Below, piece after piece: positions 1 to 6,507 of a stretch of DNA of 7,986 nt (the first letter of the stretch is position 1; each line of letters begins with the position of its first letter). This DNA is from a bacterium ADurb.Bin374 (GTDB taxonomy: Bacteria; Riflebacteria; Ozemobacteria; Ozemobacterales; Ozemobacteraceae). Where the stretch lies: positions 1 to 7,986 of the forward strand of contig MWAR01000578.1 of the NCBI GenBank assembly GCA_002068715.1, read 5' to 3'. The notes below the pieces were generated by a model, which had not been told where the DNA came from, ran no database searches, and saw nothing but the letters and a program-made list of their open reading frames with translations. A program made the position numbers and the translations under genes.

Positions 1-1
1 C

Positions 2-1270
2 CTGGCGGGAAGTGCGGCGGGGCCGGTTGCTGCGGGCCGGTTCAGAGATGTCGGGCCGATGCTCAGGTCCTGGTACCGGAAGACATCTGTCCGGCCTTCG
101 AGCCGGTCTGTCAGGCCCAGCGTTTTCGACGACGCGCCCGCGACGGTGAATTTCTGGATGGTCGATTTCAAAAGTTCCGCACCTGAGAATTCCGCTAACG
201 ACGTTCTTGCAACGGGCACGCTCGCCGCGACGGGAACCCACTGTCTCGTCTACCTCGACGCCTCCGGATCGGCCCTGATCGCTTCGGATGCGGAAAAGAT
301 CGCCGCCTGGTTCGACGCCATCCGGCCCACGCTTGCCACTGCCTGCTGGGATGGCGTGAACGCCCATCAGGAATATCCGGAAGGAAATATCGACGGCCAG
401 CCGCGTGTCATTCTCTTCCTCACCCCGCAGATCAATCAGGGCGTGACCGGCGGGGCCGTCACGCTGGGCTATTTCCATCCCCGCGACAAGAATCCCGCCC
501 TGGCCCATTCGGCAGGCACGGAAGTCATCTACCTGTGGGACCAGTGGATGAAAACCAACCCCGACGATTTCAAGGGCGTCCTGGCGCATGAATTCCAGCA
601 CATGATGTATCACAACCAGAAGGGGGCACGGGGCGTCGACTGGCTCAACGAGGGCCTCTCTGTCTGGGCCCAGCAGGTCGCCGGATACGGATTCATCCAG
701 AAGATGTCGACGCCGGTCAGTCAGGTCGCCCTGTATCTGAACGGCCCGAACACGGCTTCTCTGAATCACTGGCCGGAAGAGGGCGGTCTCGAGAGTTACG
801 GCCTCTCCTACCTGTTCATCCAGTATCTCTACGAACGCTGCGGCGGGTATGCCGCCATCAGGTCGCTGGAATACGACAACGGACAGACCGGGTTCACCGA
901 CCTCGCCACGTCGCTGCTGAACAACGCCGTCCCCGCGACGACTGGGGTCGAGGGATTCTTCAACGAGTTCGCGCTGGCGATGTACTGCGACGAGATCGGC
1001 CTCTCGGCCTCGCTGCCGGGCTTCTCCGCCGAGGCACACCGCTTCAGGGAACTCTCTCTCCGCGGCTGGGTCTCCGAGGTGAACGGCCTGAAGCACCTCT
1101 CCTACGCGGAATCGCCGGTCAATGCTGCTGCGCTGACGATACCGGGATTCGCCGCGGATGTCGTCGAATACGACGGCAACACCTCGAACGGCGGCGACGT
1201 CGAGATCACGGTGATCGCACCCCCTGAAGTCCCCAATTATAAATTGTGGCTTATATATTACAAGCCGTAA
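2..1270 (+). CDS. M30/hyicolysin-like secreted zinc metallopeptidase, 5' partial
   Basis: Predicted extracellular zinc endopeptidase. Counting from the ATG at 59 (403 residues), the zinc-binding motif HEFQH is H177-H181. It is followed by WLNEGLS with E198 as the likely third zinc ligand, 17 residues after the second histidine, and E178 as the catalytic glutamate. This HEFQH...WLNEG arrangement is typical of M30 (hyicolysin) and related gluzincins. Residues from about 31 (FWMVDF, then a HCLVYLD strand) resemble the family's N-terminal beta region; the last ~70 residues look like a small beta-rich C-terminal extension. No signal peptide is visible, and the frame stays open from base 2 with no stop before the ATG at 59, so the true start is probably outside the window. 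The segment before residue ~28 is rich in Arg and Ser and not family-like. The substrate cannot be read from the sequence. It converges on the response regulator gene, so a regulatory link is not implied. Confidence 0.78.
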   Translation: MAGSAAGPVAAGRFRDVGPMLRSWYRKTSVRPSSRSVRPSVFDDAPATVNFWMVDFKSSAPENSANDVLATGTLAATGTHCLVYLDASGSALIASDAEKIAAWFDAIRPTLATACWDGVNAHQEYPEGNIDGQPRVILFLTPQINQGVTGGAVTLGYFHPRDKNPALAHSAGTEVIYLWDQWMKTNPDDFKGVLAHEFQHMMYHNQKGARGVDWLNEGLSVWAQQVAGYGFIQKMSTPVSQVALYLNGPNTASLNHWPEEGGLESYGLSYLFIQYLYERCGGYAAIRSLEYDNGQTGFTDLATSLLNNAVPATTGVEGFFNEFALAMYCDEIGLSASLPGFSAEAHRFRELSLRGWVSEVNGLKHLSYAESPVNAAALTIPGFAADVVEYDGNTSNGGDVEITVIAPPEVPNYKLWLIYYKP

Positions 1271-1440
1271 TCGCGTCTCTGCTTGCGTGATGACGCGACT
1301 GCGTCCGCGCAAATACTGTATTCGCACGTATGCGGGCGTTCGGCATATGCGTATATTTGGTCGTATACAAGCACGGCCGTGCAGTCATGGGGCTTAGGCC
1401 GAAACGCGCGCACGGCAGTGCGCGCCTACGGTGAGGTAAA
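1271..1440. other. Convergent intergenic region rich in short palindromes
   Basis: This 170-base gap separates the ends of two convergent genes and shows no plausible gene. It contains an inverted repeat at 1271-1277/1292-1298 (7 bp, 14-base loop), aatactgtatt at 1312-1322, gcatatgc at 1343-1350, gtatac at 1363-1368, the perfect 12-base palindrome gcacggccgtgc at 1371-1382, and the strong hairpin at 1406-1425 listed separately. Some of these may terminate the plus-strand peptidase transcript, but none has a proper T-run on that strand. Functional assignment is inference. Confidence 0.6.
1406..1425 (-). terminator. Hairpin downstream of the response regulator, possible terminator
   Basis: Perfect 8-bp GC stem, gcgcgcac paired with gtgcgcgc, closing a 4-base loop. 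It begins 15 bases past the response regulator stop on the minus strand. On that strand it is followed by GTTTC, so the T tract is only three long. It is therefore a weak candidate intrinsic terminator for the regulator operon. It could equally be a copy of a short dispersed palindromic repeat, which one window cannot decide. Confidence 0.4.
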
Positions 1441-2835
1441 TTATGCGAGGCCGTAGTTTTTCATTTTGTATTGGAGCGTGCCGCGTTTGATGCCGAGGCG
1501 CTGGGCGGCTTGCGACTGATTCCCCTCGGTGGCGCGCAGGATACGGGAGATCATTTCCTTCTCGATGTCGGCGACGATCTCGTCGAGGGTGCGGCCCTTT
1601 TCTATTTCTGTCGCTATCCAATCGAGACCGGACGTGGTCGATTCAGGCTCGAAGCCGAGCCTGACTTCCTCGGGAAGGTTCTCGAGCTCGATCTGGTCAC
1701 CCTTGGCGAAGACGGCGGCACCTTCGATGATGTTCGCGAGCTGGCGCACGTTTCCGGGCCACTTGAAATTCTTGAGAGCCGTCATGGCGCGCGGGGCGAC
1801 TCCCTTCAGCGCGCGGCCGAGCTTCTGGGCGGCGATGCCGACGAAATGCTCGACCATCAGGGTGATGTCATCCGGCCGATCCCGCAGGGGGCTGAGCGCG
1901 ATGTTGACGACGCTGATGCGGTAGAAGAGGTCTTCCCGGAACTGGCCCTGGGCGATCATGGCCTTGAGATCCTTGTGAGTGGCCGCGATCAGCCGCACAT
2001 CGACCTTGATGCGGTCGTTGCCGCCGAGCCGTTCGATCTCGCGTTCCTGGATGACGCGCAGCACTTTCGCCTGGGTGTTGAGCGACATGTCGCCGATCTC
2101 GTCGAGGAATATCGTGCCGCCGCTCGCCACCTCGAACTTCCCTCGTTTGCGGCCCGCGGCGCCGGTGAAAGCGCCCTTCTCGTAGCCGAACAGTTCGCTT
2201 TCGATCAGGTTTTCCGGGAGGGCGGCGCAGTTGAGTTTCACGAAGGGACCGCTGGCGCGGAGGCTCTGGCGCTGGATCGCCTCGGCGACGAGCTCCTTGC
2301 CGGTGCCCGACTCGCCCTGGATGAGCACGGTGATGTCGCTTTTCGCGACCTGCTCGATGCGCTCCTTCACCTGCTTCGTCTGCTCGGAAACGCCGATGAT
2401 GCGGTCGGATTCGGTCTCGGTGAGAAAGCGCTCCTCGAGGTTCTTCTTCTGCCAGGCGAGGGTGAATCGTTCGCAGGCCTTGGCGACGACGACGCGCATC
2501 TCGTCGATGTCGAACGGCTTGGAAAAATAATCGTATGCGCCTTCCTTCATCGCCTCGATGGCGAGCTTCTCGCTGCCGAACGCCGTCATGAGGATGAACA
2601 CGACCTCGGAGTCGATCTGCTTGACCCGCTTGAGCAGGTCGACGCCGGTCATTCCGGGCATGTTGAAGTCGGAGATGATCACCTGGAAGGCGCCAGGCTC
2701 GATCAGTTTCAGGGCATCCTGCGGGCTTTCGGAGGTGCGCACCGTGTAGCCTTCCTTGGTCAGGGCCGCCTTGAGGCTGAAGAGAATCGATTTTTCGTCA
2801 TCCACGATCAGGATGCTGTTCGATTGAAATGCCAT
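1441..2835 (-). CDS. Sigma-54-dependent NtrC-family response regulator
   Basis: Cytoplasmic transcription activator of 464 residues, the full length expected of the AtoC/ZraR/NtrC class. A receiver domain occupies about residues 6-120: acidic pocket D12/D13, phosphoacceptor D56, T84 and K106. The AAA+ domain covers about 145-385, with Walker A GESGTGKE at 173-180, the sigma-54 contact loop GAFTGA at 220-225, and Walker B around TIFLDEIGD at 240-248. The arginine-rich FREDLFYRI motif follows. A Fis-type helix-turn-helix closes the protein (about 430-462, AAQRLGIKRGTLQYKMK). All key residues look intact. The ATG is 2 bases after the kinase stop, with AGGAAG at 2843-2848 seven bases upstream, so the two are cotranscribed and probably translationally coupled. 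By family knowledge, phosphorylation drives oligomerisation and ATP-dependent opening of sigma-54 promoters. The targets are not visible here; I give no symbol because AtoC, ZraR and similar members cannot be told apart by eye. Confidence 0.95.
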   Translation of the reverse strand: MAFQSNSILIVDDEKSILFSLKAALTKEGYTVRTSESPQDALKLIEPGAFQVIISDFNMPGMTGVDLLKRVKQIDSEVVFILMTAFGSEKLAIEAMKEGAYDYFSKPFDIDEMRVVVAKACERFTLAWQKKNLEERFLTETESDRIIGVSEQTKQVKERIEQVAKSDITVLIQGESGTGKELVAEAIQRQSLRASGPFVKLNCAALPENLIESELFGYEKGAFTGAAGRKRGKFEVASGGTIFLDEIGDMSLNTQAKVLRVIQEREIERLGGNDRIKVDVRLIAATHKDLKAMIAQGQFREDLFYRISVVNIALSPLRDRPDDITLMVEHFVGIAAQKLGRALKGVAPRAMTALKNFKWPGNVRQLANIIEGAAVFAKGDQIELENLPEEVRLGFEPESTTSGLDWIATEIEKGRTLDEIVADIEKEMISRILRATEGNQSQAAQRLGIKRGTLQYKMKNYGLA

Positions 2836-2837
2836 GG

Positions 2838-4979
2838 TTACGCTTCCTTCCTTTCCTGCGGGAGATAGATGGTGAAGGTTGTCCCCGCGGCGGCCGCGCC
2901 GGTCGCCTGACGGCTTTCGACCTCGATTCGGCCGCCGTGGAGATCGATGATCTTCTTGACGATTGCGAGCCCGAGGCCGGTTCCGCGCTGCTTCGTCGTG
3001 AAGAACGGCTCGAAGACGCGTGCGGCGACGTCAGTCGGCATGCCGGTTCCGGTGTCGGTGACCCGGATGACGGACCAGGGACTGTTTGCTACATGACTTG
3101 CCGATATCGTCACGTTTCCCCCGTCCGGCATCGCCTGAATTCCGTTGAAAATCAGGTTTAACAATACCTGTTTGATCTTTTCCGAGTCAACGAGGATCTC
3201 GAGATCGGCGGGATACTCGGCCTTCAGCCCGACACGGTGGCGTCCCGCTTCGTGATCGACTAGGGCCAGGACTGGGTTGATGATCTCGGCGAAGCCGATG
3301 CGGCGTATCTGCGACTTTTCGGGACGAGCGTAGGTGAGCAGTTTCTCGACCACGCCGTTGAGGCGGTTCACCTCCGAGACGATAACGTCGATATACTCGC
3401 GGCGGCCGTCTCCGACGGAGGTTTCTTCCTGGAGGAGCTGGCCTAGGGTCTTGATCGAGGCGAGCGGATTCTTGATCTCGTGTGCGACACTTGCGGCCAG
3501 CTGGCCGATCGAACTCAGCTTGTCCGCGTGGTATAGCTGCTGCTCTATGATCCGCCGCTGCGTGATGTCATCGAGGGTCATGACCATGCCGTATGGCTTC
3601 TGATCGGCGTCACGAAGGAACGTGAACCTGGTTTCCATCACTTTCACGCCGCCTCCGGAGCCGAGGTCGAACTGGACGTCGCAGAAAACGCCTTCCTCGC
3701 CTCTGTCGAGAAGCTTCCGGATAGCCTTGAGAAACGCACGTCGGGAATCCCGATGGATGACCTGGAAAAATTTCCGGAAGGGAAGCCCCGGCTCGGGGGT
3801 GCAGACGCCGGCGAGCTCCCTGTATGCCGCTCCGTTCGCCGTTTCGATGAGGCCCTGACGGTTGAAGGTGATGACGGAGGTGCTGAGGCTCGCGAGGATG
3901 TTCTGGATATAGCTCTTCAGCGTCTCGAGGCGGTCGATCGTCTGCTGGATATCCTCCCGGCCCTTCAGCAGAGCGGCTCCCAGTTCATTGAACGAGAGGG
4001 CGAGATCACCCAGCTCGTCCCGGCCCCGCTCGGAGAGCCGATACGAGAGATCGCCCTGGGAAAGCTGTCGCGCACCGTCACGCACCTGCCGGATGCGGGC
4101 CAGGAGGACCTTGTTCGTGAGAAAGACGGAAATGAGCATGACGACGGCGAGTGCCAGGAGGGTGATCTTCAGCGTCTGGCTTCGCGCCTGGGAGACCAGG
4201 GCCAGCATCCCTTCCTGGGAGATGGTGCAATAGATGCGGAACGGTTGCTTGTCGACGGTTTCGGCCAGCTCGACCTGGCCGACCGAATGCAGGACCCCGG
4301 CCATGCGAAGTGTGAAGATATGCGCCGACGCATCGGGCTTTTGCGCGATCGCCTGGGCGATATCCTGCCGAGATCTTGCCGTCAGCGAAGTCGCCATGAC
4401 CGTGTCCTGGACGGCGATCGTGACGTCAGCGAGAAGGTTGCGCGCCATCCGGCGTGCGCGGTTGTCGTCGAGTTCCCGGTGGAGAGACAGAAATCCGATG
4501 AACTCCTCGGTTTTGAAGACTGGTACTATAGCTGATAATATAAGTCTGTCCCCGACGGGGGTCAGCTCGATGCGAGACAGGGTCATGCGGGGGTTGGGCG
4601 GGGCGATTGCCGGGCCGATTACAAGCGCGGCTCGGGTCGACAGGGTGAGGCCGGATTTCAGGTGAAGCCGGAGCTCGTAATAGCCGGAGTTGGCGATAAG
4701 CCGGTTCATTTCCTTCTGGAGCAGGTTCGTAAGACCGTATACCGAATAGTTCACGAGTTTGTCGGATTCGGAATACAACGTCGCCATGCGCAGAACCTGG
4801 TTGCGCTCGGATTCCCAGTAGGATCGGATCGACCGCAGGAGCGTCTCGACGCGTTCCTGGAAGATCTCCTCGGTTTTTTCGACGATGAGGCGGGTGGCGC
4901 TCTCGTTGAAGAAGAAACCGAGCGTGGCGATGGCGGCAAACAGCAACGACAGGATCTTGACTCGGAGGGAGAGATACAT
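2838..4979 (-). CDS. Membrane sensor histidine kinase (CACHE-like sensor, HAMP, PAS)
   Basis: Inner-membrane sensor kinase of 713 residues, partner of the regulator that follows. Domains in order: first membrane helix about 8-24; extracytoplasmic sensor about 25-270, of CACHE-like size and layout but without a motif I can assign to a ligand; second helix about 271-288; HAMP about 289-340; PAS about 355-475 ending in the typical TLDDITQRR; HisKA with phospho-histidine H500 in SVAHEIKNPL; HATPase about 595-710. The HATPase shows N612 in the N box, D642 in DTGTGMP and the GTGLGL lid at about 666-671. All catalytic motifs are intact. The open frame runs 53 codons further upstream, but those overlap the preceding gene. 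ATG 4979 has GGAG five bases away and leads straight into the first helix, so I chose it. A patch of nine A/T-ending codons at 4521-4547 is out of keeping with the rest. No PAS cofactor site is evident. Confidence 0.94.
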   Translation of the reverse strand: MYLSLRVKILSLLFAAIATLGFFFNESATRLIVEKTEEIFQERVETLLRSIRSYWESERNQVLRMATLYSESDKLVNYSVYGLTNLLQKEMNRLIANSGYYELRLHLKSGLTLSTRAALVIGPAIAPPNPRMTLSRIELTPVGDRLILSAIVPVFKTEEFIGFLSLHRELDDNRARRMARNLLADVTIAVQDTVMATSLTARSRQDIAQAIAQKPDASAHIFTLRMAGVLHSVGQVELAETVDKQPFRIYCTISQEGMLALVSQARSQTLKITLLALAVVMLISVFLTNKVLLARIRQVRDGARQLSQGDLSYRLSERGRDELGDLALSFNELGAALLKGREDIQQTIDRLETLKSYIQNILASLSTSVITFNRQGLIETANGAAYRELAGVCTPEPGLPFRKFFQVIHRDSRRAFLKAIRKLLDRGEEGVFCDVQFDLGSGGGVKVMETRFTFLRDADQKPYGMVMTLDDITQRRIIEQQLYHADKLSSIGQLAASVAHEIKNPLASIKTLGQLLQEETSVGDGRREYIDVIVSEVNRLNGVVEKLLTYARPEKSQIRRIGFAEIINPVLALVDHEAGRHRVGLKAEYPADLEILVDSEKIKQVLLNLIFNGIQAMPDGGNVTISASHVANSPWSVIRVTDTGTGMPTDVAARVFEPFFTTKQRGTGLGLAIVKKIIDLHGGRIEVESRQATGAAAAGTTFTIYLPQERKEA
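2843..2848 (-). promoter_or_regulatory. Ribosome binding site of the response regulator
   Basis: AGGAAG on the minus strand, seven bases before the regulator ATG at 2835. It lies inside the last codons of the kinase gene, so ribosomes finishing the kinase would sit on it. This supports the chosen start and coupled translation of the kinase-regulator pair. Confidence 0.6.
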
Positions 4980-4984
4980 GGCTG

Positions 4985-4988
4985 CTCC
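4985..4988 (-). promoter_or_regulatory. Ribosome binding site fixing the kinase start
   Basis: GGAG on the minus strand, five bases before ATG 4979, in the 11-base gap after the periplasmic protein's stop. It decides in favour of this ATG over in-frame starts up to 53 codons upstream that lie inside the previous gene. Confidence 0.6.
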
Positions 4989-4990
4989 AG

Positions 4991-5911
4991 TCAGGGCTCG
5001 CCTTCGATGAGGCGGTTGAAGTAGCGCGAACCTTCGCGCTTCACCCAAAGGCGTTCCGAAGGAATATCGCAGGGAAGGAACACGGCATTCTCGATTTCTT
5101 TGGACGGAATGAAGGGTGCGACAGGGCGGCCGGACCATCGCGGATCGTCGCGATTGGCCCAGAGCCTCAGCCGGATGTGCGGGACGGGTGTCGGCCCCTC
5201 GGGGCCGGGAAATGGAGAAAAACGAACCGCGCCGGTGGCGACGAATGCGGACGAGGCGATGGCGTCGCCGGGGATCCAGAGCGATGTGAACACCGCGTCG
5301 CCGGCTTCGAACACCTCATGGGCCAGGCTTTCGTCGGATTCCAGCGAGTAGGGGTTGAGCCATTTCTTATCGAGAGCGTTCTGGAGATGTGCGGGGGTGA
5401 CGTCGTTCGCCCCCTTCCGCATGGCTTGGCGGAGGCGGAACAGGGTCAGCGGCGCTTCAAGGGATTCGAACCAGGGGTAATGGTCCTGATTGCGATTCCG
5501 AAGTTTTTCGAGGAGTCCATAAAATTCCGGCAGGGTTGCCGGTGGGGATGAGGCGATACCTGCAAGCTGATCCATACGCGTGCCGAGCATCCAGAACACG
5601 TCGAGGGTGATCGAAGTCGGACGCATATCGGCGGCGACCGAGGCAAGATGGGTTCCTTCCTCGATCAGCAACAGCGGAACGGAGGCCACGTCGACGGGGC
5701 CGGGTTCGGTCGAAATCGGAAACAGATGCAGCGAGACATCGTGCGCCAGCATCGTTCCAATGCGTTTTCTCAGTGAGTCGAGAACCCAGGACGGGAAGTT
5801 CAGGCGGGAGGGCATCAGAATCTCGAGCGTGTCGCACACTCCCGATGCGGTGGGGGCAAGCAGCAGGACGGTGAGAAGAAGCAAGCCTCGGATACCGGGA
5901 AATGAAGTCAT
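4991..5911 (-). CDS. Signal-peptide-bearing periplasmic protein, possibly solute-binding-like
   Basis: A 306-residue exported protein that I do not recognise with certainty. Residues 1-24 are a clear signal peptide: a short N region with R8, then the hydrophobic run LLLLTVLLLAP, with a plausible signal peptidase I site after A22-S23-G24. C26 follows closely, but the preceding residues do not make a lipobox. The mature part starts with a beta-strand-like segment (DTLEILMP). Later segments such as GDAVFTSLWIP and FSPFPGPEG recall family 1 extracellular solute-binding proteins, but at about 280 mature residues it is clearly shorter than the usual ~400, so the match is tentative. It overlaps the upstream reading frame by ATGA and ends 11 bases before the kinase, which suggests a role in signal perception with that kinase, perhaps as a ligand-binding partner (inference). 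The frame extends to 6010 only through TTG and across the composition junction, so ATG 5911 is preferred. Confidence 0.7.
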   Translation of the reverse strand: MTSFPGIRGLLLLTVLLLAPTASGVCDTLEILMPSRLNFPSWVLDSLRKRIGTMLAHDVSLHLFPISTEPGPVDVASVPLLLIEEGTHLASVAADMRPTSITLDVFWMLGTRMDQLAGIASSPPATLPEFYGLLEKLRNRNQDHYPWFESLEAPLTLFRLRQAMRKGANDVTPAHLQNALDKKWLNPYSLESDESLAHEVFEAGDAVFTSLWIPGDAIASSAFVATGAVRFSPFPGPEGPTPVPHIRLRLWANRDDPRWSGRPVAPFIPSKEIENAVFLPCDIPSERLWVKREGSRYFNRLIEGEP

Positions 5912-5990
5912 GATGCGGTGTCCCCGTCGCCTGCATACAGATAGCCCAGGAACGGCCTGCCGGATCGTGCAAGCATTTCCGCGGCGTTCT
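5908..5990 (-). other. Probable 3' remnant of an unidentified operon gene
   Basis: The last ~27 codons of the chimeric frame (roughly AENAAEMLAR onward, ending AGDGDTAS) do not resemble GlmU and have the GC content of the two-component operon. Their stop overlaps the periplasmic protein's start as ATGA, the usual layout of coupled genes. I infer they are the genuine C-terminus of the gene that originally preceded the periplasmic protein. Too short to assign a function. The right-hand boundary is uncertain by about 20 bases. Confidence 0.5.
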
Positions 5991-6486
5991 CGGCCTGCTC
6001 GGGGGTGCAATCCTTTTGCTCCACGATTTTCATGACACGCCCCTTCTCTTTTACGATCCGACCATAGCCTTGGGGGTTGCTCATTTGAGCCGTCATGATC
6101 GTCAGGGCGTTATGGTTCGTTTCATGACTTGAGAACATCGCCGCCAACGTTTTGGTGGTGAGAAGCGGAGTATCGCCGCAGCAAATAATCGTCTCGCCCT
6201 CTTGATCTTCAAGAACGGGAGCGGCTTGGGCAACCGCGTGTCCGGTTCCTTTTTGTTCTTTCTGCCAAACGACTTCGGAATCGGCTTTCACAATGCCTTC
6301 GCTGGTCTGACCGCCAAAGCCAACCACGGTCACGATTTTATCGAGGCCTAAAGGCTTTAACGCTTCGAGAACATACTTCACTAACGGGCGTCCCAAAATC
6401 GGGAAAGAAACCTTGCTCAGGTCCTCGCGCAGACTCTTCATCCGCGTTCCCTTGCCAGCGGCTAGAATAATCGCGTACTTCTTCAT
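5908..6486 (-). CDS. glmU: Truncated GlmU uridyltransferase domain fused to an unrelated tail
   Basis: The first ~165 of 192 residues are the N-terminal pyrophosphorylase domain of GlmU, which makes UDP-GlcNAc from GlcNAc-1-P and UTP for cell-wall synthesis. Visible motifs are LAAGKGTRM at 8-16, K25/K26 region, GTGHA at 80-84, D105 in GDTPLL, GYGRI at 140-144 and IVEQKD with E156. GlmU should then continue through an EINTG motif and a second metal-binding residue near 227, then a left-handed beta-helix acetyltransferase, about 450 residues in all. Instead, near residue 160-167 the sequence changes to AENAAEMLARSGRPFLGYL and stops at 192. The tail is GC-rich and belongs with the two-component operon. 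With the INTG region and the whole acetyltransferase domain missing, the product should be inactive. The start is well supported by AAGGGGG seven bases upstream. Either a chimeric contig or a recombination pseudogene. Confidence 0.85.
   Translation of the reverse strand: MKKYAIILAAGKGTRMKSLREDLSKVSFPILGRPLVKYVLEALKPLGLDKIVTVVGFGGQTSEGIVKADSEVVWQKEQKGTGHAVAQAAPVLEDQEGETIICCGDTPLLTTKTLAAMFSSHETNHNALTIMTAQMSNPQGYGRIVKEKGRVMKIVEQKDCTPEQAENAAEMLARSGRPFLGYLYAGDGDTAS
5985..6010. other. Composition and synteny junction (likely chimeric join)
   Basis: GC content falls from 40/60 in 5941-6000 to 31/60 in 6001-6060 and remains near 50% or lower to the right. At the same place GlmU homology ends and the reading frame runs on into the two-component operon. 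No insertion sequence, tRNA, attachment-like repeat or integrase is seen next to it. The exact base cannot be fixed by eye because GlmU-like residues (KDCTPEQ) are already encoded by GC-rich codons just right of the join. Confidence 0.7.
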
Positions 6487-6493
6487 AGAAATA

Positions 6494-6500
6494 CCCCCTT
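6494..6500 (-). promoter_or_regulatory. Strong ribosome binding site of glmU
   Basis: AAGGGGG on the minus strand, seven bases before ATG 6486, in the 21-base ispE-glmU gap. It overlaps a 6-bp inverted repeat (6490-6495 with 6504-6509) that would place part of the site in a stem and the rest in the loop. It supports the glmU start. Confidence 0.6.
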
Positions 6501-6507
6501 GTTGGTA

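Noticed and set aside
1471..2868. A 465-codon open frame on the plus strand opposite the response regulator
   Set aside because: It is a GC-driven shadow of the regulator gene: low-complexity, rich in Asp, Glu, Leu and Gly, with no domain, while the minus strand has every NtrC motif.
3753..4535. A 260-codon open frame on the plus strand inside the kinase
   Set aside because: Antisense shadow of the kinase HAMP/PAS region, with no recognisable motif or ribosome binding site.
5457..5972. A 171-codon minus-strand frame overlapping the periplasmic protein
   Set aside because: It lies in another frame of a gene with a clear signal peptide and operon spacing, and its sequence is basic and featureless.
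5908..6486. A novel compact GlmU or other short sugar nucleotidyltransferase
   Set aside because: Homology ends exactly where base composition changes and the INTG region is lost, which fits a broken gene better than a functional short form.
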